Assembly: GCA_041495845.1 (NCBI GenBank)
Contig: JBGQDM010000022.1
Location: 1-36,123, forward strand
Length of the DNA: 36,123 bases
Direction: 5' to 3'
Source of the DNA: JBGQDM01 sp041495845
GTDB lineage: Bacteria > Acidobacteriota > Terriglobia > Terriglobales > Acidobacteriaceae
Shown: positions 16,365 to 25,875 of the stretch, piece after piece
Numbering within the stretch: position 1 is the stretch's first letter
Layout of the letters: each line of letters starts with the position of its first letter
The notes under the pieces: generated by a model
Told to the model about the DNA's origin: nothing
The model's input: only the letters and a program-made list of their open reading frames with translations
Databases searched by the model: none
Program-made: the position numbers and the translations under genes

Positions 16365-19300
16365 CTAATCCCCGGAGCGCTCGGCCCACACCGCTTCGGG
16401 GGAAGGACTGGGCAACGCTTCCTTCATCCGGCGCTTCCCTACCCTCAACCGTTGCTGAAAGGAATCCATGTAAACATAGAAAACAGGGGTGATATAGAGT
16501 GTCAAGAGCTGCGAGAAGACCAACCCGCCCACCACCGCCAGACCGAGCGGCCGCCGCGCCTCCGAGCCGGCGCCGAAACCGAGTGCGATGGGCAGGGTTC
16601 CCATCAGTGCCGCCATGGTGGTCATCATGATCGGGCGGAAGCGCAACAGCGCGCCCTGATAAATCGCCGCTTCTGCGGTCTTGCCCGTATTGCGCTGTTC
16701 TTCCAGTGCGACGTCAATCATCATGATGGCGTTCTTCTTCACAATGCCCACCAGCATGATGACGCCCACGAAGGCGTAGAGATTGAGGTCGTACTTAAAC
16801 AACCAGAGAGTGAGCAGGGCGCCGAAACCGGCGGAAGGCAATCCGGAAAGAATTGTGATGGGATGAATGAAGCTCTCGTAGAGGACTCCGAGTACGAGAT
16901 AGATCACGAGAATGGCCATGACCAGCAATAAACCAAGCCCCTGCATCGAACTCTGAAACGCCTGGGCCGTGCCCTGGAAGCTGGTGCTTACGGAAGCGGG
17001 CAGCATTTCGCGGGTCAGGCGCTGCACCGCGTTGACGGCATCACCCAGCGAAACTCCGGGACGCAAGTTGAAGGAAACGGTTACCGCCGGCAATTGGCCG
17101 AGGTGATTTATGCTGAGCGGGCCAACGGTACGCGTGAGGCGTGCCACCGCGTCGAGCGGAACGAGTTGCCCTCCGCTGGAGCGGATGTAAAGCGACGAGA
17201 GCGCCGCCGGATCGCGCTGATAGGTGTCTTGCACTTCCATGACCACCCGGTAGGCGTTGTTGGGCGCGTAGATGGTGGAAATCTGCCGCTGCCCATAGGC
17301 GGTGTAGAGCGCATCTTCAATCTGCTGCGCGCTCACGCCCAACGCGGAAGCTTTGTCGCGATCAATCTCCAGATTGATTTGCGGGTTGGTGATCTGCAAA
17401 TCGCTGGTCACGTCCTGCACCAGCGCGTGCATGGCGGGATCATCGCGCAGCCGCGCTTCCAGCTTCGGCGCTTTGTCGTAAAGCTCGTGTGTGTCCGGCG
17501 TTTGCAGCGTGAACTGATATTGACTCTTCGTTAACTGCCCGCCGATGCGGATGGGCGGCAGCAACTGCGGGAAGGCATTGATCCCCGGTATCGAAGCCGC
17601 CTTGACGCGGAGGTCCTGCACCAGTTCCTGGGCTGAAAGCCGCTGGTTGCGCGGTGTGAGCCGCATGAAGATGCGCCCGGCATTGCCCCCCGCGGCGGTG
17701 GACATGAACGACTCGACATAGGGTTGCGCCATCACCAGGCGGGACAACGCCAGCTGGTGTTCGACCATGCTGTCAAAGGAGATTCCCTGCGGCCCTTCCG
17801 TGAACATGAAGATCTGTCCCTGGTCTTCATCGGGCAGAAAGCCTTTCGGAATCTGAATGAACAAGTAGACCGTGCCCACCAATACCAGCGCTGAAACCCC
17901 CATGGTGGCCAGGCGATGGCGCAGCACCACAGCCAGCGTGCGGTCATAGGTGTGCAGCAGCCAGTCAAAGAAGCGCTCAAACAAGTTCCACAGCCAGCCG
18001 TGCTTGACTCCCTCCTTGGCGTGGCGGAGGAAGCGGCTGCACAGCATCGGCGTCAAGGTGAGCGAAACCGCGCCGGAAACCAGAATAGCGGCGCCGATGG
18101 TGACGGCAAACTCGTGCAGCAGCCGGCCCATCAAACCGCCCATGAACAGCACGGGGATGAACACGGCGGCCAGCGACAGCGTCATGGAAACGATGGTGAA
18201 ACCGATCTCGCGGGAACCGTCCAGCGCCGCCTGAAACGGCCGTTCGCCCATCTCCATATGCCGGACAATGTTTTCCAGCATCACGATGGCGTCATCCACG
18301 ACAAAGCCAACGGACAAAGTAAGCGCCATCAGGGAGAGATTGTCGACCGAGTAATCCAGCAGGTACATGACCGCAAACGTAGCCACAATGGAGAGCGGCA
18401 GCGCCATGCTGGGGATCATGGTGGCGGAAAGATTCCGCAGGAAGAGGAAGATGACAAGAATGACCAGCACTAAGGCCAGGAACAGCGTGAACTTTACATC
18501 ACCGACAGAACTGCGAATGGACACCGACCGGTCGTAGAGAATGTTGAGGTCCACGGAGGGTGGCATCTGCTCGCGGAAGTGCGGCAGCAATTGCTTGATC
18601 GCGTCTACCACTTCCACGGTGTTGGTTCCGGGCTGGCGCTGAATGGCCAGCACGATGGCGCGCCGCAGCCCGTCCTTGTTGTAATACCAGCTTGCGATCT
18701 TATTGTTCTCCACGCTGTCGCTGACCGTACCCAGGTCGGAGAGCCGCACCGGAGATCCATTGCGGTATGCCACGATCAGCGGCGCATAGTCCACCGCCTT
18801 GTTGAGCTGGCCATTGGCCTGCACCACGAACGCCTGGTGCTGACCGTAGAGCGTGCCCGTGGGCAGGTTCACGTTGCCCCGGCCCACCGCGGCGGAGACT
18901 TCGTCAATTCCAATCTGCCGGCTGGCCAACGCCCTGGGATTCAACTGCACCCGCACGGCGTACTTCTGCGTACCATAGACGCTGACCTGCGCCACCCCAC
19001 TCACCATGGAGATCCGTTGCGCGATCAGCGTCTCGGCATATTCATCCACATCGGAAAGCCGCAGCGTCGGCGAACTCAGCGTCATGTACAGAATGGGCTG
19101 ATCTGCCGGGTTGACCTTCTGGTAAGAGGGCGGGCTGGGCAGGTTCTGCGGCAGGTCGCGAGCCGCCTTGGCGATCATCGAGTTCACATCCTGCGCCGCT
19201 GCGTCCAAGCTGCGGCTCAGGTTGAACTGCAGAGTGATCTGCGTCGAGCCTTGCGAACTCGTCGAGGTCATCGAATCGAGTCCGGCAATGGTGGAGAACT

Positions 19301-19508
19301 GCTTTTCCAATGGCTGGGCAACGGCCGAAGCCATGGTGTCGGGAGTAGCGCCGGGCAGACTTGCACTCACCAGGATGGTGGGAAAATCCACATTGGGCAG
19401 GTCGCTTACTGGCAATTGGCGGTACGCCAGTATGCCAAAGATCAGCACGGCCAGCGTAAGCAGCGTGGTGGTGACCGGGCGCCGGATGAATAGTTCCGCC
19501 ACGTTCAC
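16365..19508 (-). CDS. RND efflux pump inner-membrane permease (HAE1/MdtB-like)
   Basis: 1047 residues, the full length of AcrB/MdtB-type permeases. It opens with FIRRPVTTTLLTLAVLIFG (TM1). Two large periplasmic domains follow TM1 and TM7. The TM4 motif VGFVVDDAIVMLENI carries the paired Asp of the proton relay (about residues 405-406), and the last helices include GGLVFSQLLTLYITPVFYVY. Wording around TM4 and the N-terminal region favours the MdtBC branch. The GTG start overlaps the adaptor stop by 4 bases (GTGA), so translation is coupled. No outer-membrane TolC-type factor is encoded in the window, so one must be shared from elsewhere. Confidence 0.96.
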   Translation of the reverse strand: MNVAELFIRRPVTTTLLTLAVLIFGILAYRQLPVSDLPNVDFPTILVSASLPGATPDTMASAVAQPLEKQFSTIAGLDSMTSTSSQGSTQITLQFNLSRSLDAAAQDVNSMIAKAARDLPQNLPSPPSYQKVNPADQPILYMTLSSPTLRLSDVDEYAETLIAQRISMVSGVAQVSVYGTQKYAVRVQLNPRALASRQIGIDEVSAAVGRGNVNLPTGTLYGQHQAFVVQANGQLNKAVDYAPLIVAYRNGSPVRLSDLGTVSDSVENNKIASWYYNKDGLRRAIVLAIQRQPGTNTVEVVDAIKQLLPHFREQMPPSVDLNILYDRSVSIRSSVGDVKFTLFLALVLVILVIFLFLRNLSATMIPSMALPLSIVATFAVMYLLDYSVDNLSLMALTLSVGFVVDDAIVMLENIVRHMEMGERPFQAALDGSREIGFTIVSMTLSLAAVFIPVLFMGGLMGRLLHEFAVTIGAAILVSGAVSLTLTPMLCSRFLRHAKEGVKHGWLWNLFERFFDWLLHTYDRTLAVVLRHRLATMGVSALVLVGTVYLFIQIPKGFLPDEDQGQIFMFTEGPQGISFDSMVEHQLALSRLVMAQPYVESFMSTAAGGNAGRIFMRLTPRNQRLSAQELVQDLRVKAASIPGINAFPQLLPPIRIGGQLTKSQYQFTLQTPDTHELYDKAPKLEARLRDDPAMHALVQDVTSDLQITNPQINLEIDRDKASALGVSAQQIEDALYTAYGQRQISTIYAPNNAYRVVMEVQDTYQRDPAALSSLYIRSSGGQLVPLDAVARLTRTVGPLSINHLGQLPAVTVSFNLRPGVSLGDAVNAVQRLTREMLPASVSTSFQGTAQAFQSSMQGLGLLLVMAILVIYLVLGVLYESFIHPITILSGLPSAGFGALLTLWLFKYDLNLYAFVGVIMLVGIVKKNAIMMIDVALEEQRNTGKTAEAAIYQGALLRFRPIMMTTMAALMGTLPIALGFGAGSEARRPLGLAVVGGLVFSQLLTLYITPVFYVYMDSFQQRLRVGKRRMKEALPSPSPEAVWAERSGD

Positions 19509-20683
19509 TGCGTCGCTCCTCCTGTGGGGCTGCTCGCCACCTGCGACTTCACTTCCACGTGGGCGCCGGGAGTCAGGCGCAGTTGCCCGTCGACGACGAC
19601 CTGCTCGCCCGCATTCAGTCCCTTCTCCACTACGGAAACACCCTCAGAACTCAGCCCGGTGGTGATGGGACGCGCATCCACGGTCATGTCCTGCTTGACC
19701 ACGTAGACAAATGTTCCCGCTTGTCCGCTCTGCACTGCTTGCGACGGGACCACGATCACGTTGGATTGCAGACCCAACCGCAAGGTCACGTTGGCGAACT
19801 GGCCGGGCCATAAGCGCCGGTCCGCATTCACAAACTGGGCCTTCAGCTTGATGGTGCCGGTGCTCTGGTCGACCGCATTGTCAATAAAACTCAGCGCTCC
19901 CACTGCCGCCGGCCCACCATCGGGAGGCTGGGCTGCAACTCGCAGCTTGCCTCGACTACTCTCCCGGCGCACGGGCGCGAGAAATTGCTCGGGCACGTTG
20001 AACGTCACGTAGATCGGCTCGATCTGGTTGATGGTCACCAGTGCCGGATTGTCATTGGCCTTGACCATATTGCCCTGGTGGACGACCAGGTTGCCGAGCT
20101 GACCATTGATGGGGGAATAGATGCTGCTGTATGTCACCTGGATCTTCGCGTCTTCGAGCGCGCCCTTGTCGGCGCGCACGGCGGCTTCGAGCGCGTCGGC
20201 ATTGGTCCGAATCTGGTCGTACTGTTCCCGCGAGATCACACCTTCTTTCACCAGCGCGTCGTACCGGCGTTGTTGCGCTTGTGCGTTGGCGAGCTCTGCC
20301 TGGTCGCGCGCCAACGTGCCCTCAGCCCGCCGCACCGCCGCCTGGAACTGCCGCTTGTCTAACTCAAAAAGCAGGTCGCCTTTGCGGACCGCCTGACCTT
20401 CCCGAAAATGCACGTCGGTGAGTTCGCCCGTAACCTGCGTGCGCACGGAAACGGTGGAATAAGCCTCCACCGCCCCAATCGCACGTAATTCCTGCGGCAC
20501 ATCCTTACGCTCAACCGAAGCGACAATGACGGGTGCTGCCGGGGGCGCCAGCGTCTGCGTCGCCTTGCCGTCGGTGCACGCCAGCAGGAACCCAGCGGCA
20601 ACCAGCGTCAAGAGCGCCCCCAGGCCGGCACTCACCCGCACATTACACCGTAGCGATGTTGCAGCTGTTTTGGTTATTCCCAT
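19505..20683 (-). CDS. RND periplasmic adaptor lipoprotein (membrane fusion protein)
   Basis: 392 residues from the ATG at 20683. The open frame continues upstream through the TetR gene, but that part is out-of-frame shadow. The lipobox FLLAC (Cys36) predicts a lipoprotein. Lipoyl-like halves are present (VRTQVTGELTDVHFREGQ and IYSPINGQLGNLVVHQG) flanking an alpha-hairpin (~105-165), then a beta-barrel domain with IEPIYVTFNVPEQ and a membrane-proximal domain. The length and SxVSV start match MdtA/AcrA. GAGA lies upstream of the ATG. It sits 67 bases after the TetR gene and overlaps the permease gene, forming a TetR-adaptor-permease operon. Confidence 0.95.
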   Translation of the reverse strand: MGITKTAATSLRCNVRVSAGLGALLTLVAAGFLLACTDGKATQTLAPPAAPVIVASVERKDVPQELRAIGAVEAYSTVSVRTQVTGELTDVHFREGQAVRKGDLLFELDKRQFQAAVRRAEGTLARDQAELANAQAQQRRYDALVKEGVISREQYDQIRTNADALEAAVRADKGALEDAKIQVTYSSIYSPINGQLGNLVVHQGNMVKANDNPALVTINQIEPIYVTFNVPEQFLAPVRRESSRGKLRVAAQPPDGGPAAVGALSFIDNAVDQSTGTIKLKAQFVNADRRLWPGQFANVTLRLGLQSNVIVVPSQAVQSGQAGTFVYVVKQDMTVDARPITTGLSSEGVSVVEKGLNAGEQVVVDGQLRLTPGAHVEVKSQVASSPTGGATQ

Positions 20684-20750
20684 GTCGATTCTCTTTAGAC
20701 GCCTGTCCCCGGCGTCTGGGAGCAGCATTTTCGCAGCCTTCCGATCGCCC

Positions 20751-21389
20751 TTATTTCGGTCCGCTGACTTCGGCCCGCAGCCCTTGCAACCACAGTTCCG
20801 CCAACGTCCGGCTCGCCTCTCGCACGTCAAATTCCTGATAGCGCTTCCCGCCGAAAATCTCCTGGACCCACGAGTGGTAGACGACCATGCCGACAAACGC
20901 GCGGGCCGCGAGTAGCGGATTCGTCCTGCGGAACGTGCCTTCGTCCATCCGCCGACGCACGTACTCGGCCAGTACCTCGTAGTATCCCGCTGCGTACCGT
21001 TGAAAAAATCGCTTCGAGAGACGGTGGTTCTCCAGCGCGGTGAACAGCAATAACCGAGAGAGTGAGCTGTCTCGCGAGCGGCGCTCCAGGATGTCACAGG
21101 CGATTTCGCCGAATATTTCCAGCTCCGTCCCGCCGCCGGCCAGCCGCCGCCGCATTTGCTCCACCGGCGCCGAGCTGGCAATCTTGGCCTCGATCACCGC
21201 CCAGTAGAGCTCTTCTTTGGAGGGAAAGTGCCGAAAAAGCAGGGCTTCATTCACTCCGGCGGCCAGCGCCAATTGCCGCGTCGTAGTGCCCGAGTACCCC
21301 TGCTGCGCAAACAGGCGAGTCGAGACTTCGAGAATCTGCTCTCGCCGCGCGGCTGCCGGAACCCGTATCTGCGCTGTGGCCACGGTCAC
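20751..21389 (-). CDS. TetR family repressor of the adjacent RND operon
   Basis: 212 residues with the TetR N-terminal helix-turn-helix (~13-60): REQILEVSTRLFAQQGY, then TTTRQLALAAGVNEALLFRHF, PSKEELYWAVI. The C-terminal ligand and dimer domain is helical and ends with a segment (RTLAELWLQGL) common to RND-linked TetR proteins. The annotated GTG is only two bases from a palindromic operator and has no clear Shine-Dalgarno; a GTG at codon 3 is an alternative. As first gene of the operon it very probably represses itself and the pump until a toxic ligand binds. Confidence 0.92.
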   Translation of the reverse strand: MTVATAQIRVPAAARREQILEVSTRLFAQQGYSGTTTRQLALAAGVNEALLFRHFPSKEELYWAVIEAKIASSAPVEQMRRRLAGGGTELEIFGEIACDILERRSRDSSLSRLLLFTALENHRLSKRFFQRYAAGYYEVLAEYVRRRMDEGTFRRTNPLLAARAFVGMVVYHSWVQEIFGGKRYQEFDVREASRTLAELWLQGLRAEVSGPK

Positions 21390-21391
21390 CC

Positions 21392-21411
21392 AAGTAAGTA
21401 CTCACTTACTT
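21392..21411. promoter_or_regulatory. Palindromic TetR operator
   Basis: AAGTAAGT-ACTC-ACTTACTT forms a perfect inverted repeat with 8-base arms and a 4-base spacer, two bases from the TetR start codon. A consensus TTGACA -35 box on the minus strand lies at 21431-21436. Repressor bound here would cover the -10/start region of the TetR-adaptor-RND operon. It also lies about 100 bases upstream of the divergent NADH dehydrogenase gene. Confidence 0.8.
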
Positions 21412-21430
21412 TGCTCCGGCCCGCCCGCCC

Positions 21431-21436
21431 TTGTCA
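21431..21436 (-). promoter_or_regulatory. Probable -35 box (TTGACA) of the TetR-RND operon
   Basis: The minus strand reads TTGACA here, a perfect sigma-70 -35 hexamer. No strong -10 is visible at 17 bases, but the operator occupies that place, consistent with a repressible promoter. Confidence 0.4.
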
Positions 21437-21507
21437 AATACCCTTCCGTACGAAAGTCGTGACTTTTTCACGGCCGCCGAATCCAAACTGATGTGGGGAG
21501 AATCAGC

Positions 21508-22845
21508 ATGTCCAAAAACCGCCCTCGCGTGGTGATTGTCGGTGCGGGTTTCGCCGGTCTGAACGCAGCGCGAAGCTTGGCCCGCAAGGGCTTCCGGGTC
21601 ACCGTCATTGATCGGCGTAACCACCACACCTTTCAGCCGCTGCTCTACCAGGTGGCCACGGCAGGGCTTTCTCCTGGTGAAATCGCCGCGCCCATCCGCT
21701 GGATTTTGCGCGCGTACCCCAACGCCGAGGTGTTGCTCGGCGAAGTCACCGGCTTCGATCTGCCGCGCCAGCAGGTAAAGCTCCAGAACACAGAGCTTCC
21801 CTATGACTACCTGATCGTGGCCGCAGGCGCCAGCCACGCCTACTTCGGTCACGATGACTGGGCGCCGCTCGCGCCGGGCCTGAAAACGATCGAGGACGCG
21901 CTGGAGATTCGCCGCCGCGTGCTGCTGGCGTTTGAACTTGCGGAGCGGCGTGCGGCCGAGGGCCACCCTGCCATCGACATCAACTTTATCGTGGTTGGGG
22001 CCGGACCCACAGGCGTGGAACTTGCGGGCACGCTGGCGGAAATCTCACGCCACGTCCTGGCCCACGAATTTCGCACCATCGATCCGAGCCGCGCCCGGGT
22101 GGTGCTGGTTGAAGCCGGCCCGCGGGTGCTGGCCACCTATCCCGAGAGTCTCTCCAGCAGTGCAGAAGCGCAATTGCGCCGCCTCGGCGTAGAGGTCATG
22201 ACGTCCACCATGGTTACCGGGATGAAAGCTGGCGTGGTCGTGCTCGGCGACCGGCAACTCTCCGCCGCGGTCACGCTGTGGGCCGCCGGGGTGGCAGCAT
22301 CCGCGCTGGGCTGCGCCTTGGGTGTTCCCACCGACCGCGCTGGTCGCGTGCTCGTGCAGCCTGACCTCAGCATTCCCGGTTATCCGGAAGTGCTGGTGCT
22401 GGGCGATCTGGCAGCTTTCAAAGACGAGCAGGGCAAGCTGCTGCCCGGAGTCGCTCCGGTAGCCATTCAGCAAGGCAAGTGGGCGGCAAGAAATATTGCG
22501 CGCGCGATTCACGGCGATGCCCCTCTGCCCTTCCACTATCGCGACAAAGGCAGCCTGGCGACCATCGGACGCGCCGCCGCCGTCGCTGACTTCGGGCGTC
22601 TGCGCCTCTCCGGTTTCTTTGCCTGGCTGGCGTGGCTGTTCATCCACATCCTGTTTCTGATTGGTTTCCGCAATCGTTTGAGTGTGGTTCTCCAGTGGGC
22701 CTGGTCGTATTTCACTTACCAGCGCGGGGCGCGCCTGATCACCGGCGATACCCACCTTCCGGGATGGTCTGGCGCAGAGCAGGCACCGGAAGTGCTTGCA
22801 GGTGTTCCTCCTCGCTCGCAGGAAGAGGAACACGTCCCGCTATAA
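21508..22845 (+). CDS. ndh: Type II NADH dehydrogenase (NDH-2)
   Basis: 445 residues from ATG 21508, chosen because GGGGAG (21495-21500) lies 7 bases upstream; an in-frame GTG at 21493 is less likely. The FAD motif VVIVGAGFAGLNAA is at the N-terminus, followed by the family-typical HHTFQPLLYQVATAGLSP. The second dinucleotide motif is IVVGAGPTGVELAG, and VLVLGDLAAF and AIQQGKWAARNI give the quinone/FAD-closing region. The C-terminal FAWLAWLFIHILFLIGFRNR is the membrane-association segment. It oxidises cytoplasmic NADH and reduces quinone without pumping protons. It is divergent from the TetR operon. Confidence 0.95.
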   Translation: MSKNRPRVVIVGAGFAGLNAARSLARKGFRVTVIDRRNHHTFQPLLYQVATAGLSPGEIAAPIRWILRAYPNAEVLLGEVTGFDLPRQQVKLQNTELPYDYLIVAAGASHAYFGHDDWAPLAPGLKTIEDALEIRRRVLLAFELAERRAAEGHPAIDINFIVVGAGPTGVELAGTLAEISRHVLAHEFRTIDPSRARVVLVEAGPRVLATYPESLSSSAEAQLRRLGVEVMTSTMVTGMKAGVVVLGDRQLSAAVTLWAAGVAASALGCALGVPTDRAGRVLVQPDLSIPGYPEVLVLGDLAAFKDEQGKLLPGVAPVAIQQGKWAARNIARAIHGDAPLPFHYRDKGSLATIGRAAAVADFGRLRLSGFFAWLAWLFIHILFLIGFRNRLSVVLQWAWSYFTYQRGARLITGDTHLPGWSGAEQAPEVLAGVPPRSQEEEHVPL

Positions 22846-22846
22846 T
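22841..22846 (+). promoter_or_regulatory. Possible -10 box (TATAAT) for the TPR gene
   Basis: A perfect TATAAT overlaps the NDH-2 stop codon and lies 10 bases before the probable TTG start at 22856. A transcript starting about 7 bases downstream would be almost leaderless. No convincing -35 is visible. Confidence 0.3.
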
Positions 22847-22855
22847 CGGATTGAC

Positions 22856-24469
22856 TTGAAGATCCGAATCACTTTCCTTACCGCAGCGCGCCTGGCCCTG
22901 TTTGCGGTTCTTGCCTGCTCAAGAACCGGTCTTCTGGCGCAGACCGCGCCCACCGCAAGCGCGACTCCGGCGCGCAGCCTGTTGATCGTCCCGTTTGAAA
23001 ACCAGTCCAGCGCTCCTGGCATTGAATGGATCAGCGAAGCGTTTCCCGAGGTCATCGGACAGCGGCTGGCAACTCCCGAGATCAGCCCGCTTCCCCGCCA
23101 AGAGCGGCTGCGCGCCTTTGATCGTGCCGGGATTCCGGCGGGGGTGCGATCCTCGCGCGCGTCTACATATCGCGTCGCGGAACAGCTGGACACTGACCTC
23201 GTGCTCTTCGGCCAATATTCCTTCGACGGGGAAACGTTTCGGGCCACGGCGCAGTTTCTGGACGTTCGCCGCGTTCGGTTGCTGCCTCTGCAGAGCGAGT
23301 CCGGGCGGTTGCCGCAGCTCATCCAGATTCAGACCGCCCTGGCCTGGGATTTATTGAAGGGTCTGGGGACGGCGGGTCTGGCATCGCGTGAGGAATTTCT
23401 CGCCGCCGCCACGCCGATACGCCTGGATGCACTGGAAAACTACACGCGCGGCGTCCTCGCTGCCACGCCCTCCGAGCGCATCCGCCATTTGCGCGATGCG
23501 TTGCGCATCCATCCCGGCTACAGCGAAGCTTCAGTGGCTTTGGGCCAGGCCTACTTCGACGAACGTCAATATGAGGCTGCCGCTGCCACCCTGGAAAGAG
23601 TTCCGGCCAGCCACACCGATGCAGGCCGCGCCCAATTCCTGGCCGGCCTTTCGTATTACTACCTCGGCCAGTTTGAACGGGCGGAAAACGCGTTCAGCGC
23701 TCTTGCTTCCCGCTTACCGCTCCCTGAGGTCTACAACAATCTCGGTGTGATGCAAGCGCGGCGTGGCCGGAAAGCGGCGGTGGAATCATTTCAGCGAGCG
23801 ACCCAAACCGACCCCGAGAATCCCGATTACCGCTTTAACCTGGCGCTTGCCCTGGCCCGCAGCGGCGATGTGGGTGCCGCTGCCCGAGGCTTGCATGAAC
23901 TGGTGGCCGCCCCTGCCGATTCTGAAGCGCGCGCGCTATTGGATACGCTGGAGAAGAGCAAGGGCGCGCCCGCCAAGCTACCCCTCGAACGCATTGACCG
24001 GACGTACGACGAAATCGCCTTCCGCCAATTGTCTTGGCAGATCCAGGCGCTGGCCGAGCAACGCCTGGCGGGAAGCGATCCCGCCGAGCATGCCCGCTTC
24101 CACCTGAGCCGAGGAACAGATTTGCTGACGCGCGGATTACCAGCGGAAGCCGAACGTGATTTCCGCGAAGCCATCACGCTCGCGCCCGCCAGCCGCGATG
24201 CGCATCTGGGTCTGGCGCGCTGCCTCGAAGCGCGAGCTGATTTTGTCGGCGCTCGCCATGAAGCCGAGGTTGCCGGGACGCTGGCCCCTTCGTCCGACGG
24301 CTCGTTACTACTGGCGCGCCTCGATTTGCGCGACAATAGGCTGGAGGACGCTGCCGCCCGGGTGGAACAGGCGCTCCAGTTGGAGCCCGCCAATGCTGCC
24401 GCCCTGGCCCTGCGCCAATCGATTGCGGCCAAGCTCGCGCAGAAAGCGCAGCCGCTGCCAAAACCATGA
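22856..24469 (+). CDS. Secreted TPR-repeat protein
   Basis: About 537 residues from a TTG at 22856, chosen because KIRIT and a hydrophobic stretch (ARLALFAVLACSRTGLLAQ) then give a signal peptide; the open frame reaches back into the NDH-2 gene. The N-terminal domain (~45-165, LLIVPFENQSSAPGIEWISEAFPEVIGQRL) resembles the GGDEF/TolB-adjacent FlgO-like domain that often precedes TPRs. From ~200 onward there are TPR-like helical pairs (ASVALGQAYFDERQYEAAAATLERV, VESFQRATQTDPENPDYRFNLALALA, split here by other segments) and a second set at the C-terminus. It is probably a periplasmic scaffold. Its stop overlaps the NfeD start by 4 bases (ATGA). Confidence 0.8.
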   Translation: MKIRITFLTAARLALFAVLACSRTGLLAQTAPTASATPARSLLIVPFENQSSAPGIEWISEAFPEVIGQRLATPEISPLPRQERLRAFDRAGIPAGVRSSRASTYRVAEQLDTDLVLFGQYSFDGETFRATAQFLDVRRVRLLPLQSESGRLPQLIQIQTALAWDLLKGLGTAGLASREEFLAAATPIRLDALENYTRGVLAATPSERIRHLRDALRIHPGYSEASVALGQAYFDERQYEAAAATLERVPASHTDAGRAQFLAGLSYYYLGQFERAENAFSALASRLPLPEVYNNLGVMQARRGRKAAVESFQRATQTDPENPDYRFNLALALARSGDVGAAARGLHELVAAPADSEARALLDTLEKSKGAPAKLPLERIDRTYDEIAFRQLSWQIQALAEQRLAGSDPAEHARFHLSRGTDLLTRGLPAEAERDFREAITLAPASRDAHLGLARCLEARADFVGARHEAEVAGTLAPSSDGSLLLARLDLRDNRLEDAAARVEQALQLEPANAAALALRQSIAAKLAQKAQPLPKP

Positions 24470-25773
24470 CGCCCCGTAGCTTGCGCTGGACTTCGCTCGC
24501 ACTCCTCGTCATCGCAGTCCTTGCTCTGACCGCTCCGGCCACGGCGGAGATTCTGCAAGTCACCATCAATGACACCATCCATCCCATCACCGTCGAATAC
24601 GTTGGCCGCGCGCTCACCGAGGCTGATCGTACCCATGCTCGCGCCGTGCTCATCCTCATCAACACGCCCGGGGGGCTGCTCGAATCCACGCGCGAGATCA
24701 TCGAGGAGATCCTGGCTTCACCGGTTCCCGTCATCATCTACGTGACTCCGAGCGGCAGCCGGGCAGCTTCGGCCGGCTTCTTCCTGCTCCAGGCCGCCGA
24801 CGTGGCCGCCATGGCTCCCGGCACCAACACCGGCGCAGCCCATCCTGTGGTCCTCGGTGGCGTCAAGCTCGACGATGTGATGAAGCAGAAGATGGAAAAC
24901 GATGCGGCTGCCCTGATGCGTTCCGTGGTGGCCAAGCGCGGACGCAACGTCGAGATCGCCGAGAGCGCGGTGCGCGAATCAAAATCCTTCACCGAGCAAG
25001 AAGCACTCGCGCAGAAGCTGATTGACTTTGTTGCCGCCAGCCCCACGGAGTTGTTTCGGCAGTTGAAAGACAAGCCCATCCGGCGTTTTGACCAGCACAC
25101 GTTGACGCTGGACTTGACATCCGACACCATCCGCCCGTTTGAACTCACCCTGCGCCAACGGATTCTGAGCGCACTGATGGACCCGAACCTGGCGTTTGTC
25201 TTGCTCGCCATCGGGGCGCTGGCCCTGTATGTGGAGTTCAATCATCCCGGGGCGATTCTGCCGGGGACAGTGGGTGCGGTCTTCATTCTGCTGGCCGCCT
25301 TTGCTCTGCATTTGCTGCCGACACGCCACGCTGCCGTGATCATGATCTTCGCGGCCTTCGTCCTGTTCGCGCTCGAAGCGAAGTTTGCCAGCCATGGCAT
25401 TCTCGGCACTGCGGGTGTGGCCACACTCACCCTGGGCGCGCTCCTGCTGGTGGATGGTCCGATTCCCGAGATGCGCGTCGGACTGGTGACCGCTCTCGCA
25501 GTAAGCATTCCACTTGGTTTCATCACCGTATTTCTGATGGCCCTTGCCCTCAAGGCGCGCGCCAATAAGGTCACAACCGGGATACAGGGGCTGATCGGAG
25601 AGATTGGCATGACCCAGACCGCGCTCTCGCCGTTGGGCAAAGTCTTTGTGCATGGGGAAATTTGGGACGCCCGCGTTACCTCGGGGAACGTGGTCCAGGG
25701 GGAGCGTGTGGTCGTGTGCGCCGTGCATGATCTACAACTGGATGTTGAACCGGTGGCGAAACCAGGACGCTAA
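24466..25773 (+). CDS. nfeD: NfeD family membrane-bound serine protease
   Basis: 435 residues. After a signal peptide (~1-27) comes a ClpP-like protease domain (~30-220) with the nucleophile region SRAASAGFF (S102) and a Lys 40 residues later (K142 in KMEND) that aligns with the catalytic Lys of Pyrococcus 1510-N. Four to five membrane helices occupy ~235-370, and a small OB-fold domain (GLIGEIGMTQTALSPLGKVFV) closes the protein. This is the long-form NfeD, which cleaves stomatin-like proteins. Translation is coupled to the TPR gene (ATGA), and the slipin gene follows about 100 bases later, the classic NfeD-SPFH pairing. Confidence 0.95.
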   Translation: MTPRSLRWTSLALLVIAVLALTAPATAEILQVTINDTIHPITVEYVGRALTEADRTHARAVLILINTPGGLLESTREIIEEILASPVPVIIYVTPSGSRAASAGFFLLQAADVAAMAPGTNTGAAHPVVLGGVKLDDVMKQKMENDAAALMRSVVAKRGRNVEIAESAVRESKSFTEQEALAQKLIDFVAASPTELFRQLKDKPIRRFDQHTLTLDLTSDTIRPFELTLRQRILSALMDPNLAFVLLAIGALALYVEFNHPGAILPGTVGAVFILLAAFALHLLPTRHAAVIMIFAAFVLFALEAKFASHGILGTAGVATLTLGALLLVDGPIPEMRVGLVTALAVSIPLGFITVFLMALALKARANKVTTGIQGLIGEIGMTQTALSPLGKVFVHGEIWDARVTSGNVVQGERVVVCAVHDLQLDVEPVAKPGR

Positions 25774-25875
25774 AGCAACCCGAACCTGTTTCGCCAAGGG
25801 CCTGGCTGCGCTCGGCACAGAGTTTCATCCAACCTTGCGTTAGAATCTGCGTAGGCTCGAAGCCCCGAGGTGTTT

